Source: Bacteroidota bacterium (GTDB taxonomy: Bacteria; Bacteroidota; Bacteroidia; AKYH767-A; OLB10). From it: a DNA stretch of 64,000 bases. This document shows positions 61,201 to 64,000 of the stretch, piece by piece (within the stretch, counting starts at the first letter, position 1; each line of letters starts with the position of its first letter). Position numbers and translations under genes: made by a program. The stretch spans positions 124,001 to 188,000 of the forward strand of contig JADKFV010000003.1 of the NCBI GenBank assembly GCA_016717325.1. Direction: 5' to 3'. The notes under the pieces were generated by a model. It ran no database searches. It was given only the letters and a program-made list of their open reading frames with translations, and was not told where the DNA came from.

Positions 61201-62367
61201 ACTGCTGCTGGTGTAAGTGTAAAGCGACCATGCTATCAAATCAACAACGGAAAAGTAACTGTTAACAGTGTAACAGGTGGATTGGCACCCTATAAATATT
61301 TATGGAGCAACGGAACAACTCTAAACAGTATCAGCAATCTTGCACCGGGCATTTACACTGTCACCATTACCGATTCGTTGGGTTGCTCTTATGTTGTTGC
61401 AAAAACCGTAACACAACGCTCGCAAATAAATGCCAACATTGCAATCACAAATCCTGGTTGTGGTTTATGCAATGGTATAGCTGCTGCAACCGTGACCGGA
61501 GGATTGAAACCATATACCTATTCCTGGAATACAACTCCGGTTCAGACAGACTCGGCTGCGGTTAACCTTTGTGCCGGAGTGTACACGCTTACTGTTAAAG
61601 ACTCTGCCAAGTGCACACGCACATTTACTGTAACACTTGCATCGGCCGGGCCTGTGATTACCTTGCTAAGCCAAACAAATGTACTTTGTAATGGTGGAGC
61701 AAATGGCGCCATCAATATGAATAATCCTACCGGAGGTACAGCGCCATATACTTATACATGGAGTAATGGAAAAACAACAAAGAATGTTACAGGCCTTGCT
61801 GCCGGCACGTATACACTTACGGTTACCAGTGCTAATGGATGCACAGGAACTTTTTCTACAACCATAACTCAGCCTGCAAAGCTTGCTGTAAGTATTTCTG
61901 TAAAATCAGCCATTTCTTTAAGTGCCGACCAAAGTGGCGGAGTATCGCCTTATACTTTCCTTTGGAGTACAGGTACTACCAATAAAGTTGCGGGTAATCT
62001 TTTGAGCGGACAAACGTATACTGTTACTGTTACCGATGCAAATGGATGCACAGTTACCGGCTCGAAAGTGATGCCTGCCCCACGCGAGATTGAAAGTTTC
62101 GAAAATGACGGGTCAACAATCTTTGGATTGTTTCCTAATCCGGCATCGAACAATTTTACCATCGAGTTTTATAATGCCGCGGATCAAAAAGCAGGATTGG
62201 AAATGAAAGATGCCTATGGCAAGAATGTATTGACTAGAGTGTTTTATATTTCAGAGAATAATCAATCGGCAAATGTTGATGTATCGCATTTAGCACCGGG
62301 AATTTATCAGGTGTGGCTGAGGTATGATGACATAAATATTTGTAAGAAAATTATTATTACGAAATAA
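55291..62367 (+). CDS. Giant modular T9SS surface adhesin (2359 residues)
   Basis: Start at 55291 (MKNYFISMLMLVAIFCNHNV) with a signal peptide. Residues ~30-950 hold four beta-helix-like units of about 198 residues, each with NNGKI(I/V)F...TGYG...GxIxxxG (near residues 180, 377, 576 and 776). Residues ~975-1130 have two InlB-type B repeats (ASAGPNGSISPSGN; TASKTGNGTITPSG). Residues ~1290-1745 have five or six Ig-like units with GTGTFNNAN.LN..YT.S.AD motifs. Residues ~1790-2240 have SprB repeats (CFGGTNGTATTT, GTAPYTYTWSNGKT). A T9SS domain ends the protein (NPASNNFTIEFYNA...APGIYQVWLRYD). No frame break is present in 7 kb. Likely a surface or motility adhesin. Confidence 0.9.
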   Translation: MKNYFISMLMLVAIFCNHNVHGANVSWNNVAGGNWSVGANWSNGSGPGANDTAVISLNGTYTVTMDMNVNCQKLVLGGNSGTQTLSASSFSLTIGKGATINPKGLLYLYGCTVTGNLAMVNNGQIQLVYANTFNINLVNNDTIEVWHYSNYINQNYTAASGSVILFNCKSYTTGLTFATGFNNSGKIVFNSVTGYNASLAITTGTLNNTASGVIEASGIYNLSYTISGIVTNAGNINVNNNLSFTSSSNLTNTGTITIANGYILSITNSTYTHTSGNVNGTGKFYFEGSTANFNVASMPGKYLEFYTTVINSTFLPITNAKKIRLIYGNTINCALFNTDTILIGHYGNVMSGALTTSPASRIIMDGASYSTQINISKSFTNNGKIIFASTTGYGCTFAVDSGPIINSGSGEILSAGVTTANYLYAAVNNLGTITATQSLTWQKADSSKTNGTINIAAAMTLNFAAGSLSVNGGSISGPGTLSFNGSTYIENLANMPSLPVIMSSAQLKSNAALINNYGNLQLIYGNTIYANLKNKNTGTIRLSHYANTMHGKFSNEAGSTLSLDGANYTTDITFDSAFVNNGNIDLRGVTGYGSTIIVSNGELTNNSTGTIHSFEYGPHYITASINNKGTMIIDLSCTLNKANGLHSNNSGASITIAASQPLTIQNARFDYNAGSITGAGALYFDNTVYNLAVANFPSVYHTFYNSKVEATGVVGNSTTLQFLYNDSIKASINNKATGVIRVSHYYNYMTGTFTNVAGSKITIDGANYTSDLYVLNGFTNKGTIELTSLTGYGSGLYIQNGVLTNDTNATINVIIGVGGARTLNGKITNNGSLKIGYELSSTSSSFINNAVGTVSGLYNLTLTGTRFLNNGTITPGPITGVLGISGDAKNSATAIYNMQIGGLTPGTQHDQYNVTGADTLNGALNVSLINGYVPTLGDSFIVCNYGTRVGTFSSVTGNIPGGYSWNIFYRNNYAVIRAGNPSNLTIVASAGPNGSISPSGNVSVVYNANQIFTITPNSNYVIDSVIVDGAYAGKQSTYTFTNVTANHTIVAKFSIPGYTITASKTGNGTITPSGAVNVNNGGSQTFNFAPANTCSAIDSIIVDGSFIGTPASYTFNNVTANHTIKAVFRTGVSMTSGSGTFSFCAGDSLTLSAAAGFNAYLWSNGKSTQSIIVKTGGTYTVTVTGTGGCQTSTQRAVTVNPLPTVTFTNPYAATANKVCFTDAGVVLNSYGTPAGGGFTGTGVYYNGFGTYSFVPSTTYGARTLVYTYTNTNGCTKTASTVITVDSNTIVNAGGDQIKCGGSNAVQLAATKGGKSTATTWSTSGTGTFNNVNALNAIYTLSSADINAGSVTLTITTADPVGTCGPVNDNMVITIYQNAVANAGSNVPVCVPNVVGLNGSITGYPLATPLWSSTGSGTFANATALNTTYTASTADINAGKVFLILRPIDPNGQCSFTGDTLEVWFDKYTVTAGANVVACGTTTVAITASKSTAVTSTVWTTNGTGTFGNANALNTNYTLSNADKALGGVTLTITTNDPTGPCGAKSSSLFATYKAATADAGPAIVCGDSIWQLNGTYSAVPGTFCNASWSSLGTGTFNNANIFNPVYTASTADKTAGKVKLVLSLIDQAGQCSNFIKDTIEVWFNPHYTVNAGPDSAFICGDKVLTLNGSKQKATSTVWSTSGTGTFANANALSTTYTFSNADTAANIITLYLTSNDPTGPCFVVVDSMKVVIKDVPKATAGTNSPVCITANLNLTASGGSTYVWSGPNAYSSTLQNIVRGNASLQMAGTYTVTVTNNVGCSKTATTVASIINCNCIPAIVQTGKTNVSCFGGTNGTATTTITNVAGPFTYLWSNGQTTANASGLVAGTYTVTVTTTPNCTGTASVTITQPPVIALAAIVTSATCGNANGSIQMQTVGGTPPYSFSWNTVPIQTTSVISSLLPGNFTCIVTDANGCTKSKAGIVVNVGNPITAAGVSVKRPCYQINNGKVTVNSVTGGLAPYKYLWSNGTTLNSISNLAPGIYTVTITDSLGCSYVVAKTVTQRSQINANIAITNPGCGLCNGIAAATVTGGLKPYTYSWNTTPVQTDSAAVNLCAGVYTLTVKDSAKCTRTFTVTLASAGPVITLLSQTNVLCNGGANGAINMNNPTGGTAPYTYTWSNGKTTKNVTGLAAGTYTLTVTSANGCTGTFSTTITQPAKLAVSISVKSAISLSADQSGGVSPYTFLWSTGTTNKVAGNLLSGQTYTVTVTDANGCTVTGSKVMPAPREIESFENDGSTIFGLFPNPASNNFTIEFYNAADQKAGLEMKDAYGKNVLTRVFYISENNQSANVDVSHLAPGIYQVWLRYDDINICKKIIITK

Positions 62368-62380
62368 AGTAACCGAAAAT

Positions 62381-62416
62381 AAAAAAAGCTGCTTCGTTTT
62401 GGAGCAGCTTTTTTTT
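62381..62416. terminator. Bidirectional terminator after the giant adhesin
   Basis: AAAAAAAGCTGCTTC with a 5-base loop and GGAGCAGCTTTTTTTT form a strong stem ending in T8. It lies between convergent genes. Confidence 0.9.
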
Positions 62417-62446
62417 ATTGGATAAAAAACACAATCAAGAAATGGT

Positions 62447-63085
62447 TTACCCTGCAACTTGAATGTTTTTAAATTTCAAATGCCCTGATTCATCAATACT
62501 AAAAGTGTAAATCAAATTCGATTCACTATTATCCTGAGGCTGTCCTTTTTTGTCAACATAAACTGCAACGTAAGAAAGGTTTAAGGTTAACTGTTTTTCC
62601 TTTTCATTGTAGCTGGCAAACATTTGATAAGTAATTGTTTTTCCATCGCCTAAAGCGGGTGTTGCATATTCTCCGGTTTTGAAAAGTGAATCGGTTTTAA
62701 TTTTTAATATGCTGTTTATAAAATGAGCCGGGAACAATTGATGGGAATATTTTTCCAGGTCGGATGACGTAAATGGCTTTGGTTTATTACCAATCAATTT
62801 CAAACCCTTTTCGTTGTCGGCAAAAAGAAAATACCATATATCGTTGCCCTCATTAACAATAGGCAGATTGAAATAGAATGCGAGCGAATCTTTTTTATTT
62901 TGAACTACGGCACTGCGAAAATTCCGGAAATCATCAATCCAATTAATTTTTGGTACCGGAATTTCTTCCCGCTTAACAATAGTATCAATTGTTTGAATTT
63001 CGGGTTTTTGAATTTCAGTTTTTGGCGCTGATCTTTTGCAAGCGGCCATGGATGTTGCCAATAGCAAAACAATGTATAGGTTCAT
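62447..63085 (-). CDS. Hypothetical lipoprotein
   Basis: A 212-residue protein with lipoprotein signal (MNLYIVLLLATSMAACKRS; lipobox SMAAC), a Pro/Glu-rich linker and a globular domain with WYFLFADNEKGLKLIGNKPK, SHQLFPAHFINSILKI and a C-terminal beta-rich half (TYQMFASYNEKEKQLTLNLS). I do not recognise the family. It is monocistronic, with terminators on either side. Confidence 0.65.
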   Translation of the reverse strand: MNLYIVLLLATSMAACKRSAPKTEIQKPEIQTIDTIVKREEIPVPKINWIDDFRNFRSAVVQNKKDSLAFYFNLPIVNEGNDIWYFLFADNEKGLKLIGNKPKPFTSSDLEKYSHQLFPAHFINSILKIKTDSLFKTGEYATPALGDGKTITYQMFASYNEKEKQLTLNLSYVAVYVDKKGQPQDNSESNLIYTFSIDESGHLKFKNIQVAG

Positions 63086-63268
63086 TTTTATATTCTTTAT
63101 TTTAATCGATGATATTTTTATGATAATGCACTCTGTTTAAAAAAGGGAAAACCCCTTTTCATTTATTTTGTGTAAACATAATAATAAATTCAAAAGCAAT
63201 TTTTCGACATTTTATTCCTTTTTGCATAGCTTCTAAAAAACTAAATACATTACTATTGATGACAAAGT

Positions 63269-63300
63269 AAAAAAGCCGGCTCAATCGAACCGGCTTTTTT
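63269..63300. terminator. Bidirectional terminator
   Basis: AAAAAAGCCGG / CCGGCTTTTTT with a 10-base loop, 30 bp past the stop of the T9SS gene that ends at 63330. Confidence 0.88.
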
Positions 63301-63329
63301 GTAAGGAGCAAATATTTCTAAAACAAACG

Positions 63330-64000
63330 CTATTGCTTAACGAATGATTTCCGTGTAACTGTATTGGCATCATTTATTACCAATGAATACACCCCCGTTT
63401 GTAAATTTGCAATGTTTAGCATTGTAGTATTGTCATCTTCTGTAAGGTTGATGCCGCCACGCATAACAACTTTGCCTTGCATGTCTATAACCATATACGT
63501 ACCTGTGATTTCTAACTCCGAATTGTTTTCAATTATCAAATTATCAACTGCAGGTGAAGGGTAAAGTTGAATGCCACTATTATTGCCATCTTCAAATTCT
63601 GAAGTAAGTTTGGCATTACTGCCACCGCCTATCGCTGCCTGGTTACAGATAGATCCACGAGCATAATTGTACCGCACATTTACCAACTTGGTTTTTACAA
63701 ATTGACAGTTTTGAGCAAAAGGTATTTGCTTAAAGTTCATTTGTGGATTCAAATTTTGAGGTGGATTATTCGGACAGTAGTTGGTACAAGTACATCCGTT
63801 GAAATAAGTTTTTAATAGATAGCTATCAGCAAATCCTGGCGAAAGCACACCATCGGTATTCGAAAATACGATAGGGCCTGGAAATGGAGCACCGTTATTT
63901 GCATAGTCTATTCCAAAACCATTGTCATAGGATAATGCTGCATAAGACCAATGATTTAATCCAGTACCGGCCGCATCGGTTTTGTATATATGTGTGCGTG
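63330..64000 (-). CDS. T9SS-tailed secreted protein, 5' end outside window
   Basis: The open frame runs on to the window edge with no start needed (RTHIYKTDAAGTGLNHWSY, SYDNGFGIDYANNGAPFPGP). A Cys-rich stretch (NGCTCTNYCPNNPP) is followed by a T9SS sorting domain (IQLYPSPAVDNLIIENNSE...NLQTGVYSLVINDAN...RKSFVKQ). The N-terminus and any catalytic part lie beyond 64000. Function unknown. Confidence 0.8.
   Translation of the reverse strand, partial: RTHIYKTDAAGTGLNHWSYAALSYDNGFGIDYANNGAPFPGPIVFSNTDGVLSPGFADSYLLKTYFNGCTCTNYCPNNPPQNLNPQMNFKQIPFAQNCQFVKTKLVNVRYNYARGSICNQAAIGGGSNAKLTSEFEDGNNSGIQLYPSPAVDNLIIENNSELEITGTYMVIDMQGKVVMRGGINLTEDDNTTMLNIANLQTGVYSLVINDANTVTRKSFVKQ

Noticed and set aside
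59163..61239. Minus-strand and alternate-frame ORFs across the giant adhesin
   Set aside because: They are shadows of repetitive Thr/Asn-rich coding sequence.

Overview
The window reads as a chromosomal segment of an AT-rich member of the Bacteroidota, probably outside the gut Bacteroides and nearer the Chitinophagales/Sphingobacteriales/Saprospiria. The evidence is seven proteins ending in type IX secretion (T9SS) sorting-domain-like tails, lipoproteins with Bacteroidota-style lipoboxes, several TAnnTTTG -7 promoter boxes, an S46 dipeptidyl peptidase, SprB/choice-of-anchor modules, and dispersed palindromic repeats typical of this phylum. There is no rRNA, tRNA, CRISPR array, prophage or ordinary insertion sequence that I can support.

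Layout. 1-2.4 kb: a beta-propeller-like secreted protein (cut by the window edge), a small membrane protein and a short secreted protein, then an intergenic stretch full of palindromic repeats. 2.4-9.5 kb: a tetR - tolC - adaptor - RND pump efflux operon on the minus strand, with a long simple-repeat array wedged between adaptor and pump genes. 9.5-21.9 kb: two T9SS proteins, an S46 peptidase, a minus-strand run (sugar dehydrogenase, purine nucleoside phosphorylase, DUF2064 transferase, GH113-like hydrolase, DUF2461, outer-membrane barrel), malate synthase and two small conserved genes. 22.6-31.9 kb: a TPR-CHAT protease, a T9SS subtilase and a FN3-repeat T9SS protein, divergent from an ECF sigma factor and a membrane TPR-like protein, so perhaps one regulated surface/protease module. 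32-38.4 kb: decayed ORFs, an S9 peptidase, a SPOR protein, a PAP2 phosphatase and a tyrosine autokinase for polysaccharide export. 38.7-45.4 kb: a SAM-I riboswitch with terminator controlling two methyltransferase genes and metH. 45.4-64 kb: a SET-domain gene, a small lipoprotein, a PHP-type T9SS protein, a glycosyltransferase, an MFS transporter, a polyprenyl synthase, a TPR histidine kinase divergent from its response regulator, a 2359-residue T9SS adhesin, a lipoprotein and another T9SS protein running off the end.

The most unusual object is metH. Its reading frame carries two separate ~460-bp elements, each bounded by inverted GC-rich terminal repeats and each encoding a DUF559 (Vsr-like PD-(D/E)XK) nuclease domain, plus at least four short palindromic-repeat insertions. 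All sit between or in loops of the conserved MetH domains. One element is exactly 456 bp (152 codons) and is read straight through. The terminal-repeat sequence also occurs alone in the intergenic region near 2.2 kb. This looks like a family of palindromic mobile elements with a nuclease, tolerated in frame inside a core enzyme.

Caveat: about 20 genes here are broken by single-base indels (mostly in short homopolymers) or single stop codons. Their number and pattern suggest residual sequencing error rather than mass gene decay, so the broken genes are annotated as single loci with the breakpoints given.
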